Assembly: GCA_024684155.1 (NCBI GenBank)
Contig: JAIKXK010000336.1
Location: 1 to 18,449 of the forward strand
Source: Lachnospiraceae bacterium
Lineage (GTDB): Bacteria > Bacillota > Clostridia > Lachnospirales > Lachnospiraceae
Direction: 5' to 3'
DNA: 18,449 nt
Shown one piece after another: positions 7,110 to 15,146 of this stretch (the stretch's first letter is position 1; each line of letters begins with the position of its first letter). The position numbers were made by a program, and so were the translations under genes. Below the pieces are notes generated by a model. It was given only the letters and a program-made list of their open reading frames with translations. It searched no databases and was not told the origin of the DNA.

Positions 7110-8663
7110 ATGGGGGAAATAAAAACGCAAAAAGGTTTATTGGAGGGCGCATTTCGTTCTAAGTTTTGGAATACAAAAGCGAAATCCGATGACGTAACAA
7201 AAAGTGAGAGAATTCTAGGTTATTTAGTTGGTCCATTTGGTGTAATGCTATTACAGTCCATCGTGAATAGTTACTTTAACCAGTACTTAACGGATGTTCT
7301 TGGGTTTACCGCTGAAAAGGGATTATGGATTGCTGGTTTCATGGTAGCCTTTCCTTTGTTCTCAAAATTAATTGATGCACTTACAAACGTATTTATGGCA
7401 AAGCTTTTGGATCGAACGACCTGTAAACAAGGAAAGCTTCGCCCCTGGTTTATTCTATCTTTGCCAATTATTGTTGTCAGTATCATTATGATGTTTGCTG
7501 TTCCGGAAATGGGAGCAAATGTACAGGCAATTTGGATTGTAATATCCTACAATCTATTTTATTCCGTAGGTTATACCATGTGGTATATGGCCTATGAAAT
7601 GTCAGCTGCTTTATCTACCAGAAACGTAAAACAGCGTTCCGGAAACTCTATGGCAGGACAGATTACAAAGAATATTGGTACAGGTATTATTTCCATTACC
7701 TTCCCTATGATTCTTACTGCAGTTTGCAGCGCTGTAGGTGGAGATAATAAGCAGGGCTACTTATTATGTATGGCAATTATTTGCTGTATCGCAGTTCCTC
7801 TAACCTTCCTTCAGTACTTCTTTACAAGAGAACGTATTACAGAAGAAAGAAGAAATAGTGGTGCAGAAAACGAAGAAGATGAAAAGAAAATTGTGGAAGC
7901 ACCCTTCGGAACTCAGCTTAAGGCTTGCTTAAAAGATAAATATTGGGTAATGTTTATCTTGATGATTTTAGTTTACCAGGTGTTAAATGCGCTAAAGAGT
8001 GTATCTCAGGTTTATTACGCAGGCTGGGTAGTAGCTGGAAATGCCTATGGTGAATATGATGTTATTCAAGCGAAGTTTACAATGACTGCTATGGCTCCGG
8101 TAGGACCAATGTTATTTGTAATTCTTCCATTGATTAAGAAGTTTGGACGTACCAAGATGATTATTGTTGGTAGTATCGTAGCTTTGGCAGGTGGTTTAGC
8201 TGCCTGGTTAAATCCAGGACACGCCCTTCCTGTATATTTAGGAACCGCTCTTTCTGGTGTAGGTGCCATGGCTTATGTATATACCATGATGAGCTTTACT
8301 GGAGATGCAATTGATCACGTAGAGTATTCTCAACGAATACGTGTAGAGGGCGTAACAGCTGCCCTGGTTGGTTTTATGCATTCTCTTGCAAATGGTATGG
8401 GACAAGGGCTCTTTAACTTAGGGCTTATGGCATTTGGATATCAAACTCCGGAAAAAATTGGTGAGTCAGCAGAAGGTGTGGCATTATATGCAGACCAGAC
8501 TGCAGGAGCAACCAATTGGATTAACTTCTCTTATCAGGGAGCAATTACTTTAACAGCAGTTTTATTTTTGGTATTATTTGTACTCTTCTTTGATATAGAA
8601 AAAGTAATGCCTAAGGTTACAGAAACTTTGAAACAAAGAAAGGCTGAATCCTTGGGAGAATAA
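7110..8663 (+). CDS. GPH-family (MFS) glycoside/sugar symporter
   Basis: This 517-residue inner-membrane carrier resembles the glycoside-pentoside-hexuronide:cation symporter family, which imports sugars, glycosides and uronides with H+ or Na+. The start at 7110 has AAAGGAGG five bases upstream; a GTG at 7068 is in frame but lacks one. About 12 membrane segments are visible. The family's loop motif after the second helix is present with Asp89, Asp101-Arg102 and KLRPW (109-113), although the usual DP pair is replaced by TN. A charged cytoplasmic loop (ERITEERRNSGAENEEDEKK) separates the two halves. It is followed after 16 bases by an AEC-type carrier and probably shares its transcript. The substrate is not readable; the nearby hydrolase and acid-processing genes suggest a glycoside or sugar acid. 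Confidence 0.85.
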   Translation: MGEIKTQKGLLEGAFRSKFWNTKAKSDDVTKSERILGYLVGPFGVMLLQSIVNSYFNQYLTDVLGFTAEKGLWIAGFMVAFPLFSKLIDALTNVFMAKLLDRTTCKQGKLRPWFILSLPIIVVSIIMMFAVPEMGANVQAIWIVISYNLFYSVGYTMWYMAYEMSAALSTRNVKQRSGNSMAGQITKNIGTGIISITFPMILTAVCSAVGGDNKQGYLLCMAIICCIAVPLTFLQYFFTRERITEERRNSGAENEEDEKKIVEAPFGTQLKACLKDKYWVMFILMILVYQVLNALKSVSQVYYAGWVVAGNAYGEYDVIQAKFTMTAMAPVGPMLFVILPLIKKFGRTKMIIVGSIVALAGGLAAWLNPGHALPVYLGTALSGVGAMAYVYTMMSFTGDAIDHVEYSQRIRVEGVTAALVGFMHSLANGMGQGLFNLGLMAFGYQTPEKIGESAEGVALYADQTAGATNWINFSYQGAITLTAVLFLVLFVLFFDIEKVMPKVTETLKQRKAESLGE

Positions 8664-8679
8664 GAAAAGGATTTAACTC

Positions 8680-9609
8680 ATGAGTGTTGTTTTAATTTTT
8701 CAAAGAATGTTAATGTTACTTGCCATGATGGCGTTAGGATATGCGGGATATAAGGTAAAGTGGATTGATGATCATAGCTACTCCAAATTATCCGCCATTG
8801 TTGTAAATATTTTTAATCCTGCATTGGTAATTAACGGTGCACTTGCTGCTACGGCAGCAGGTGACACCGATTTTTCCGTTGTAAAGGAAAATTTGATTTT
8901 TGTAGCCATCTATTTTGTAGTGGTGATACTTGTTAGTGTACCAATATCAAGGGGGTTGGCAAAGGATGAAAATCAAAGAAACGGCCTGCAGTTGATGACT
9001 ATTTTTTCGAACGTTGGATTTATGGGAATCCCAGTCATATCTGCAATTTATGGAAAGGGAGCTATTATTTATGTAACCTTTTACATCTTAGCTTATAACT
9101 TTATTTTATATACCTTAGGAACCTGGATCGCCCAGAAGAATTTGCCTAAGGAAGAAAGAAAAGGCGGTTTATCAGGTCTTATAAATGTAGGTACGATTTG
9201 TTCTCTGATTGCCGTGATTGTCTTTGCCTTTGATATCAAAGCAGGAGAAAATGTGGTGGGATTTTTTGACTATGTAGGTAATGCTACGATTCCCTTATCC
9301 ATGATTATCATTGGTGCTTCTGTAGCAAAAATTCCTATTAAGGAAATTTTTAAAGGTCTTCGTATCTATGTATTTTCCTTTGTAAAGCTTTTAGTGATTC
9401 CAATTATTATGAGTTTTATATTTAAGAGCTTCTCTCATAGTGAGATGGTCTTTGGCATCTTTATTATTATGTTTTCCATGCCGGTAGGCAGTGTGATTAC
9501 CATGTTAATAAAGGAATATGGAGGAGACGAAAGCTTTTGCTCTAGAACCACTATTATTACGACCTTGTTATCAATTATTACAATTCCTATTGTAGGAATG
9601 TTTTTATAA
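8680..9609 (+). CDS. AEC-family transporter (auxin efflux carrier type)
   Basis: This 309-residue membrane protein has about ten hydrophobic spans in two halves and matches the AEC family, whose bacterial members include malate, malonate and other organic-acid permeases. Recognisable points are the N-terminal RMLMLLAMMALGYAGYKVKWI helix, the discontinuous first repeat SAIVVNIFNPALVINGAL, the central QLMTIFSNVGFMGIPVISAIYG block, and the paired IPLSMIIIGASVAKIP and MFSMPVGSVITMLIKEYGGDE segments of the second half. AAAAGG lies about 10 bases before the ATG. Coming directly after a GPH symporter, it may import the acid part of the substrate or export an acid product; direction and substrate are inference. 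The transcript ends at the hairpin at 9621-9665. Confidence 0.88.
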   Translation: MSVVLIFQRMLMLLAMMALGYAGYKVKWIDDHSYSKLSAIVVNIFNPALVINGALAATAAGDTDFSVVKENLIFVAIYFVVVILVSVPISRGLAKDENQRNGLQLMTIFSNVGFMGIPVISAIYGKGAIIYVTFYILAYNFILYTLGTWIAQKNLPKEERKGGLSGLINVGTICSLIAVIVFAFDIKAGENVVGFFDYVGNATIPLSMIIIGASVAKIPIKEIFKGLRIYVFSFVKLLVIPIIMSFIFKSFSHSEMVFGIFIIMFSMPVGSVITMLIKEYGGDESFCSRTTIITTLLSIITIPIVGMFL

Positions 9610-9620
9610 GACGAAAAATA

Positions 9621-9670
9621 CCCCATCTGTTGGAATGAAGTATCTTACATATCCAATAGATGGGGCGTTT
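9621..9670. terminator. Bidirectional intrinsic terminator
   Basis: CCCCATCTGTTGGA (9621-9634) pairs with TCCAATAGATGGGG (9652-9665), 14 bp with one G-T wobble and a 17-base loop. A CGTTTTG tail follows on the plus strand, and TATTTTT follows on the minus strand. It ends the transporter unit (stop 9609) and the converging AraC regulator (stop 9679). Confidence 0.9.
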
Positions 9671-9678
9671 TGTTTGTA

Positions 9679-10923
9679 TTATTTTTTATGAGTCTCTCTG
9701 TAGTAGGCAGGAGATTCGCCGGTTTCTTCTTTAAATACCTTTGAGAAAAAGTTCCTGTTTCCAAAATGCAGTAAAGAAGAAATTTCCTGAATATCCATAT
9801 CCGTTGCTGTCAGTAAAAAAGAAGCCTGTTCAATACGAATTTTTTTAATGTAAGAATTAATACTCATATTTACTTCGCTTTTAAATTTCTTCGATAAGTA
9901 GTATTTGCTATAGCCTATTTTTTCAGAAAGATATTCAATACTTAAAGGCTCATCTGGGTGCAGTTCAATATAACTGATACAGGTATGAATCTCTTTTGAG
10001 TAATGGTTTTTATCCTTTTCCATATGAACACGGTGGATTAAATCCTCAAAGAGACGGTTGGTAATGGATAAAATTTCCACGGTGGTTTTTGCCGAACGTA
10101 GATTTTTAATATACATATTACCAGTGGTATAAGCATTATCAGGGGTTAGGCCTCCATCAATGGCAGCCCGAATACAAAGACCACAGAATATAGTGGCATA
10201 CTGGGTTGCCATCTGCACGTTGTTAGATCCAATTCCTTGAAACTGATGCAGAATGGAAGAGGCAGACATGGTTTTATTTTTAAAATAAATATTTCCCTGT
10301 CGAACCAAATCAAGCATTCCGTTTTCCATGTCATAGTAACCTGCATAAGAAAAATCAAAGTCACGTTCTTTACCTTCTTTGGATTTATCAAAATCTAAAA
10401 TGGTAATGTTAGAGGGTTTTAAATATTCCCTATGGACACAATAGTGAAGCATCAGAGTATCCTTAATTACCTCCGTGGCAAGAAGGATGGGGAGTTTTTC
10501 CAGGTATTTTACCAGATAAGGTTTCCATTTTTCCTTAATATTTCGATTGAGGCGGATAGCTTCCATATCGTCTTCGGAAATGGCAGCAGTCATGACAGGC
10601 CCAATGGTGTAGAAACACTGTAGCTGATCAAATTCATCTTTTTTAAATACAACACTCCACATAAGGCCATAATCTCCAATAATCATAAGGGGAGTAACGT
10701 TGTTTTCGCCAAAGGCTACAGCATCTTCTATATGCTTTGAATTTCGAAGCATGGTATCGTAAACCGTTCCGGTAGAATTGGAAAACATCAAACTACCGGA
10801 AGGGTTATATTTTGAAATTACAATCTTTCCATTACAGTGCAAAAGATCTGAAAAAAACAAAACAGTTTCATCTGTGGTTGCAGTGTCCGGGAAGAAAATG
10901 GGCTGTTCTAATGACTCACTCAT
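9679..10923 (-). CDS. AraC-family transcriptional regulator
   Basis: This 414-residue regulator ends in a typical AraC/XylS DNA-binding domain (about residues 312-414): HPDEPLSIEYLSEKIGYSKYYLSKKFKSEV is the first helix-turn-helix and MDIQEISSLLHFGNRNFFSKVFKEETGESPAYYR the second. The roughly 300-residue N-terminal part has no cupin pattern I recognise; it is soluble and probably senses an intracellular metabolite. The start has AGGAGG with a 7-base spacer. It lies 15 bases after the D-2-hydroxyacid dehydrogenase and is its operon partner, placing it as the likely local regulator of the divergent hydrolase operon and perhaps of the transporters. AraC proteins of this size usually activate, which fits the poor -35 of the target promoter. 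Confidence 0.92.
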   Translation of the reverse strand: MSESLEQPIFFPDTATTDETVLFFSDLLHCNGKIVISKYNPSGSLMFSNSTGTVYDTMLRNSKHIEDAVAFGENNVTPLMIIGDYGLMWSVVFKKDEFDQLQCFYTIGPVMTAAISEDDMEAIRLNRNIKEKWKPYLVKYLEKLPILLATEVIKDTLMLHYCVHREYLKPSNITILDFDKSKEGKERDFDFSYAGYYDMENGMLDLVRQGNIYFKNKTMSASSILHQFQGIGSNNVQMATQYATIFCGLCIRAAIDGGLTPDNAYTTGNMYIKNLRSAKTTVEILSITNRLFEDLIHRVHMEKDKNHYSKEIHTCISYIELHPDEPLSIEYLSEKIGYSKYYLSKKFKSEVNMSINSYIKKIRIEQASFLLTATDMDIQEISSLLHFGNRNFFSKVFKEETGESPAYYRETHKK

Positions 10924-10938
10924 GGAAGTACCTCCTAA

Positions 10939-12057
10939 TTATTCGTCAATATAGTTCCATTCAGATGGATCGCTCCATCCTCTTTTTCCTAGGAATTTTT
11001 CCAAAGGAAGTTTTTTGATTTCTTCAACAGGCATAGTGGAATTTGTAAGCTTTGCAAACCCACTTTTGGTTTCGACGCTGGCAAAGCGGTCTTTTTCTGT
11101 AAGACGATTCAGCATAGGCTCATCATTTAGATAACGTCTTAGGTTTTCTTTTATAATGGCAATGGTTCGTTTGGAACGGTTTGGCACCTGTGGAGTAGAA
11201 TGAGGTGTAATATATACATTTTTCATTTTCCAAAGTGGATGGTTTGACGGAAGTGGTTCTTCTTCACAAACATCCAGACCGGCACCGCCGATTTCTCCAT
11301 CCTCTAATGCCTTTACCAAAGCGGGAGTATCAATTAACCCGCCACGGGACATGTTTATAATAAAACTGTCTTTTTTCATTTTTTTAAAGGCATCTGTAGA
11401 AAACATGTGATAGGTTTCATCGTTTAATACAACTGTTAAGATAATGAAATCACATTCTTCTAACATTTCATCAATGGTATCCCCCTTATTTCCCACATAT
11501 TTGTGATCAATAAAATCGTATCCCTTAATAGGAAATTTATCAAAGGCATAGAGTTCCATGTCGAATCCACGGAGACGGTCTGCTACCATTTTTCCGTTGT
11601 TACCCATACCGATAATACCAACTTTTCGTCCGTACATTCCCTTCCAGGTGTTGGAACCTTCCACGCCCCACTGTCCTTTTTCCTGAGCAGCTAAAAGTTC
11701 CTTGGTGTGATAACAGGATTGCATCATAAAGTAAATGCAGTGTTCGGCTAAAACTGGAGCACTACGTCCTGCAGCACCGGTGACAATTAAATCTGTAGCA
11801 AAAACCTCGTCCCTTGCAGAACCATTTAATCCGGCATGATCACAGGCAATCCATTTTAGGGTTTTGCTATGTAACATACAATTATCTACATCCCCCAGTA
11901 TAATCGCAACATCAGCATCCTCTAATTCTTTTTGAACTTTTTCCTTGTCATAAAAATCCACATATACAAATTCGGAATTAGGAAATACATTTCGCAAAGC
12001 GTGATAGTTTTCCTTGTCATACCAAACGGTAGAAACAACTTTCCTGATTTCTTTCAT
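10939..12057 (-). CDS. D-isomer-specific 2-hydroxyacid dehydrogenase
   Basis: This 372-residue NAD(P)-dependent enzyme interconverts a 2-oxoacid and a D-2-hydroxyacid; glyoxylate/hydroxypyruvate reductases and phosphoglycerate dehydrogenases belong here. The cofactor fingerprint GMGNNG is at residues 150-155, and the catalytic residues are Arg238 (NMSRGGLIDTPALVKAL), Glu267 (DVCEEEPLP) and His286 (TPHSTPQ), with the R-E and E-H spacings of hydroxypyruvate reductases. A tail of about 50 residues after the dinucleotide fold (from about residue 320, ending in GWSDPSEWNYIDE) is longer than in minimal members. AAAGGAG precedes the ATG. With a GarR-type reductase and glycerate kinase nearby, hydroxypyruvate or tartronate-related acids are reasonable substrates, but this is inference. 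Confidence 0.9.
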   Translation of the reverse strand: MKEIRKVVSTVWYDKENYHALRNVFPNSEFVYVDFYDKEKVQKELEDADVAIILGDVDNCMLHSKTLKWIACDHAGLNGSARDEVFATDLIVTGAAGRSAPVLAEHCIYFMMQSCYHTKELLAAQEKGQWGVEGSNTWKGMYGRKVGIIGMGNNGKMVADRLRGFDMELYAFDKFPIKGYDFIDHKYVGNKGDTIDEMLEECDFIILTVVLNDETYHMFSTDAFKKMKKDSFIINMSRGGLIDTPALVKALEDGEIGGAGLDVCEEEPLPSNHPLWKMKNVYITPHSTPQVPNRSKRTIAIIKENLRRYLNDEPMLNRLTEKDRFASVETKSGFAKLTNSTMPVEEIKKLPLEKFLGKRGWSDPSEWNYIDE

Positions 12058-12089
12058 TTTCTTCTCCTTTCAAGAAATTATTTACTTTC

Positions 12090-12095
12090 ATTATA
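12090..12095 (-). promoter_or_regulatory. -10 element of the dehydrogenase-regulator unit
   Basis: Read on the minus strand the bases give a perfect TATAAT, 33 bases before the dehydrogenase ATG, so the leader would be short. No convincing -35 lies 16-18 bases upstream (ATATCA at best), which suggests activator dependence or a weak promoter. Confidence 0.4.
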
Positions 12096-12136
12096 TGGAA
12101 GGATAGAAAAACTGATATATCATAAATAGCTTATAT

Positions 12137-12162
12137 ATTTCTATTTTAGCGAAAATAGAAAT
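12137..12162. promoter_or_regulatory. Palindrome 1 in the divergent control region (operator candidate)
   Basis: ATTTCTATTTT (12137-12147) and AAAATAGAAAT (12152-12162) are perfect 11-base inverted arms around AGCG. It lies between the two divergent -10 elements and has no T-tail, so it reads better as a protein-binding site than as a terminator. Its outer half-sites ATTTCT/AGAAAT recur in the second palindrome at 12204-12222. Confidence 0.5.
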
Positions 12163-12203
12163 GGAAGTAAAACTAAATATAGAAAAATGAATATAGATAT
12201 ATG

Positions 12204-12222
12204 AGAAATTGAGACAATTTCT
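12204..12222. promoter_or_regulatory. Palindrome 2 overlapping the hydrolase promoter (operator candidate)
   Basis: AGAAATTG (12204-12211) and CAATTTCT (12215-12222) are perfect 8-base arms around AGA. The site fills the spacer just upstream of the TATAAT at 12222-12227, the position of a repressor or of an activator contacting RNA polymerase. Its centre is about 63.5 bp from that of palindrome 1, close to six helical turns. Confidence 0.5.
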
Positions 12223-12227
12223 ATAAT
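12222..12227 (+). promoter_or_regulatory. -10 element of the hydrolase operon
   Basis: A perfect TATAAT 44 bases before the hydrolase ATG. The region 16-18 bases upstream (around 12198-12205, ATATGA) is a very poor -35, consistent with control by the adjacent AraC-type activator. The last base of palindrome 2 is its first T. Confidence 0.45.
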
Positions 12228-12244
12228 GGGAATTAAGAAAAATA

Positions 12245-12260
12245 TTTCCCAAAAGGGAAA
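12245..12260 (+). promoter_or_regulatory. Small hairpin overlapping the hydrolase ribosome-binding site
   Basis: TTTCCC-AAAA-GGGAAA is a perfect 6-bp stem with a 4-base loop in the leader of the hydrolase mRNA. Its right arm shares AAA with the AAAGGAG Shine-Dalgarno (12258-12264). It could lower translation initiation slightly or simply be a DNA-level half-site; nothing proves a role. Confidence 0.35.
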
Positions 12261-12270
12261 GGAGAAGATT

Positions 12271-14244
12271 ATGGAAGATAAAATGTGGTGGGAAACTCAC
12301 CCTTGGAGAATGGTACAAACCAATCTTCGGGAAATTGATATGGAGGACATGGACGCAGAAGCCTTTGCCAAAAGTTTGGAAGACTATCATGCAACGGTGG
12401 TAACTCTAAATGCAGCAGGAATTATAGCGGATTTTGAGTCAAAACTTCCTTATCAAAAGAATTGTGAGTATTTACATGGGGATTCTTTAAAGGAAATCTT
12501 AGATGCATGTCATAAGAGAAATATTCGTGTTATTGCCAGATGTGATTTTACCAAGCTCCCGAAAGAGATTATAGAGGAGCATCCAGACTGGGCGTATCGT
12601 GATAAGGATGGAAATGTATTAGAGTACAACGGATTTGTACAAACCTGTATCAATGGGGATTATCAACAAAACAAGGTAATGGAAATTCTTTCAGAAGTAT
12701 TTTCCAACTTTGATTTTGATGGATTGTTTTGCAATATGAGTGGTGTAGTGGTAATGGACTATGATTTAAATATCCATGAACCATGTCATTGCGAAAATTG
12801 CAAAAAAATGTTTAAGGGCGCCATGGGAATGGATATACCGGATTCCTTTGGAAAACGTGATGCAGTCTTTGGAGCCTATATGGGCTTTATTAATGGATGT
12901 GCTAAAAATCAGAAGCAGAAAATGTATGAATCTGTGAAGAAAATCCGCCCAGATATTGCAGTAAATGGATTCGATTATTTTCGAACAGAATGTAATCAGG
13001 ATGTTAATCATTTGCCCTGGGTCTATGATGCTTCTGCAAATTCCAGAAGACTTGCTGGCCGAAACAGAAAAAAAGTTGTGGATGATGCTTCTGCGGTGTA
13101 TATGGGATTTCAGTACCGACACACTGGAATTTCCACTGGCCTGTTAGAAATCAGGCAGTGGCAGAATCTGGTTTACAATGGAAGACTTTCTGTCTATACC
13201 CTTGGAACACTGGAAAAGAAAAAAGATCCATCATCTGTACTTGCTTCAAAAAATGTATATGAATTTTTCGAGCAGAATGAAGAGCACTATATGAATCACA
13301 CTTCAGCAGCAAAGGTCCTTCTTTTGGCAAAGCCTTTAATGGGAAGGAATGATCCAGAACAGGATGGATTATGTGAGTTATTAAGCCAGTGCCATATTCC
13401 TTTTGATGAGACAAGACTAAATGAGTTCTCTTTGGAAGAATTAAAAAACTATGAAGCAGTTATTATGGCAGATCTATCAGATGTGCCAGAGGAATTAGGA
13501 AAGGCCTTTGATGATTACATAGAAGCTGGTGGAAAAATTTTTGCTACAGGAAAAACTGCTTGTATGAATCGAAGAAGACAATTACTAGAATCCCCTTCTT
13601 TGAAATCCTTTGGAATAGAAAAAATAGAAGAAGTAAAAAAAGTAAAATCATCGATTTTGGAATTTTCAAAAGAAGATGAAGCTGTATTTATTCATTGCAA
13701 AGAAAATCAAATTGGAAATATTGTTCCTTGGAATTCATTTGTGACTGGTAGTTTAAAAGAAGGGGGAAGAGGATATTTACATTTGATCCCCGAACAACCC
13801 TTTGGTCCACCGGAAATTTGTTATACCAGGGAGAGTACGGATATTCCCGGAGTTGTGGAATATTCTTATGGAAAGGGAAAAACCTTCTTTGCACCCTTTG
13901 AACTTGGAACGTTCTATTATGAATTTGGATATGAGAATACCTTCCTTTTCTTTAAGGATGTAATGGAAGGGTTGTTAGAACAAAAAGAAGCAGTAATTAC
14001 TTCGCCTATGGTGGAAGTGGCGATTACAGAGGATGGAAATGAAAGAATCATTCATCTGATTAATCTCTCTGGCTGCTTTGGGAAAAACTATCATAAGCCA
14101 CTAGAAATTAGAAATATAAAAATTCCTATGGAAGGGGATTGTGGAAACATACACTCCTTGCATGGGGGAAATGTAGAAAAAATAAAAGGTGGTATTACCT
14201 TAGATGTATTACACACCTATGAAGCAATTATTATTAAAAAATAA
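12271..14244 (+). CDS. Putative glycoside hydrolase, GHL6-like with GH42-like architecture
   Basis: This 657-residue soluble protein without signal peptide resembles the hypothetical glycosyl hydrolase 6 (GHL6) family. The N-terminal part (about 1-330) looks like a TIM barrel: WWETHPWRMVQTNLREIDMEDMDAE, TVVTLNAAGIIADF, KRNIRVIARCDFTKL, then FDFDGLFCNMSG. It is followed by a beta-galactosidase-trimerisation-like Rossmann domain (about 345-570, with LKNYEAVIMADLSDVPEELGKAF and EAGGKIFATG) and a beta-sandwich end. CHCENC gives Cys172, 174 and 177, the spacing of the zinc site of GH42 enzymes; Cys126 could be the fourth ligand. The start at 12271 has AAAGGAG. It is first in a four-gene operon with a reductase, glycerate kinase and MBL hydrolase. 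The substrate is unknown and the catalytic acids cannot be assigned with confidence. Confidence 0.75.
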   Translation: MEDKMWWETHPWRMVQTNLREIDMEDMDAEAFAKSLEDYHATVVTLNAAGIIADFESKLPYQKNCEYLHGDSLKEILDACHKRNIRVIARCDFTKLPKEIIEEHPDWAYRDKDGNVLEYNGFVQTCINGDYQQNKVMEILSEVFSNFDFDGLFCNMSGVVVMDYDLNIHEPCHCENCKKMFKGAMGMDIPDSFGKRDAVFGAYMGFINGCAKNQKQKMYESVKKIRPDIAVNGFDYFRTECNQDVNHLPWVYDASANSRRLAGRNRKKVVDDASAVYMGFQYRHTGISTGLLEIRQWQNLVYNGRLSVYTLGTLEKKKDPSSVLASKNVYEFFEQNEEHYMNHTSAAKVLLLAKPLMGRNDPEQDGLCELLSQCHIPFDETRLNEFSLEELKNYEAVIMADLSDVPEELGKAFDDYIEAGGKIFATGKTACMNRRRQLLESPSLKSFGIEKIEEVKKVKSSILEFSKEDEAVFIHCKENQIGNIVPWNSFVTGSLKEGGRGYLHLIPEQPFGPPEICYTRESTDIPGVVEYSYGKGKTFFAPFELGTFYYEFGYENTFLFFKDVMEGLLEQKEAVITSPMVEVAITEDGNERIIHLINLSGCFGKNYHKPLEIRNIKIPMEGDCGNIHSLHGGNVEKIKGGITLDVLHTYEAIIIKK

Positions 14245-14261
14245 AGAAAAGAGGTAAAATT

Positions 14262-15146
14262 ATGAAAATCGGATTTATTGGTCTTGGAATTATGGGAAAG
14301 CCTATGGTAAAGAATATTATAAAAGGTGGTTACAGCGATGTGTTAGTAAACGGAAGACATCAGGATGTGTTAGATGAACTTGCAGAGTGTGGTGCAAAGT
14401 CAGCAACCTATGAAGAAATTGGTAAAAACTGTGATGTAGTTATGACCATGCTTCCTAACTCACCTCAGGTAGAAGAAGTAATGCTTGGAAAAGATGGCGT
14501 GGCTTCTTATATGAAGGAAGGCTCTGTATTTATCGATATGAGTTCTATTAACCCGGTAGTTAGTAAGACAATTGCTGAGGAATTGGCAAAGAAACATGTA
14601 GAAATGTTAGATGCACCAGTATCTGGTGGAGAGCCTAAGGCAATTGATGGAACACTTAGCTTTATGGTTGGTGGTAGTGAAAAACTAGTAGAAGAATATA
14701 CTCCACTTTTATCTACCATGGGATCTTCTGTAGTTAGATGTGGTGAAGTTGGTGCTGGTAACACTACAAAGCTTGCAAACCAGATTATCGTTGCATGCAA
14801 TATTCAGGCACTTTCAGAAGCTTTAACTTTAGCAAAGAAGGCTGGCGTAGATCCTAATCTTGTTTTTGCAGCTATTCGTGGGGGCTTAGCAGGTTCCACA
14901 GTTATGGATGCAAAAGCTCCTATGATGTTAAGTGGAAACGATAAGCCTGGATTTAAGATTGATTTACATATTAAAGATTTAAATAATGCAATTAATTGTG
15001 CTCATACTGTAGGATCTCCAGTTCCTATGACAGCAGAAGTTATGGAAATCATGCAATGGCTTCATGAACATGATGGAGGAAATAAAGATCACAGTGCAAT
15101 TGCTCAGTACTATGAATTTCTTACAGGAGATAAATTAGGAGAATAA
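14262..15146 (+). CDS. NAD(P)-dependent 3-hydroxyacid dehydrogenase (tartronate semialdehyde reductase type)
   Basis: This 294-residue member of the beta-hydroxyacid dehydrogenase family is closest in layout to 2-hydroxy-3-oxopropionate (tartronate semialdehyde) reductase GarR/GlxR, which reduces tartronate semialdehyde to D-glycerate. The Rossmann motif GLGIMG is at residues 7-12, the substrate-binding DAPVSGGEPKAIDGTLSFMVGG at 117-138, and GAGNTTKLANQ holds the catalytic Lys170 and Asn173. Length is normal. A GAGG ribosome site precedes the ATG, 17 bases after the hydrolase. The glycerate 2-kinase begins immediately after its stop, which strongly supports glycerate as the product; 3-hydroxyisobutyrate-type substrates are less likely in this setting. 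Confidence 0.88.
   Translation: MKIGFIGLGIMGKPMVKNIIKGGYSDVLVNGRHQDVLDELAECGAKSATYEEIGKNCDVVMTMLPNSPQVEEVMLGKDGVASYMKEGSVFIDMSSINPVVSKTIAEELAKKHVEMLDAPVSGGEPKAIDGTLSFMVGGSEKLVEEYTPLLSTMGSSVVRCGEVGAGNTTKLANQIIVACNIQALSEALTLAKKAGVDPNLVFAAIRGGLAGSTVMDAKAPMMLSGNDKPGFKIDLHIKDLNNAINCAHTVGSPVPMTAEVMEIMQWLHEHDGGNKDHSAIAQYYEFLTGDKLGE

Noticed and set aside
12091..12390. Minus-strand open frame of 99 codons across the divergent region
   Set aside because: No ribosome site, A/T-rich composition, and it overlaps the promoters and the start of the well-supported hydrolase gene.
12766..13122. Minus-strand open frame of 118 codons inside the hydrolase gene
   Set aside because: A shadow of the hydrolase frame: no start signal and no recognisable protein.
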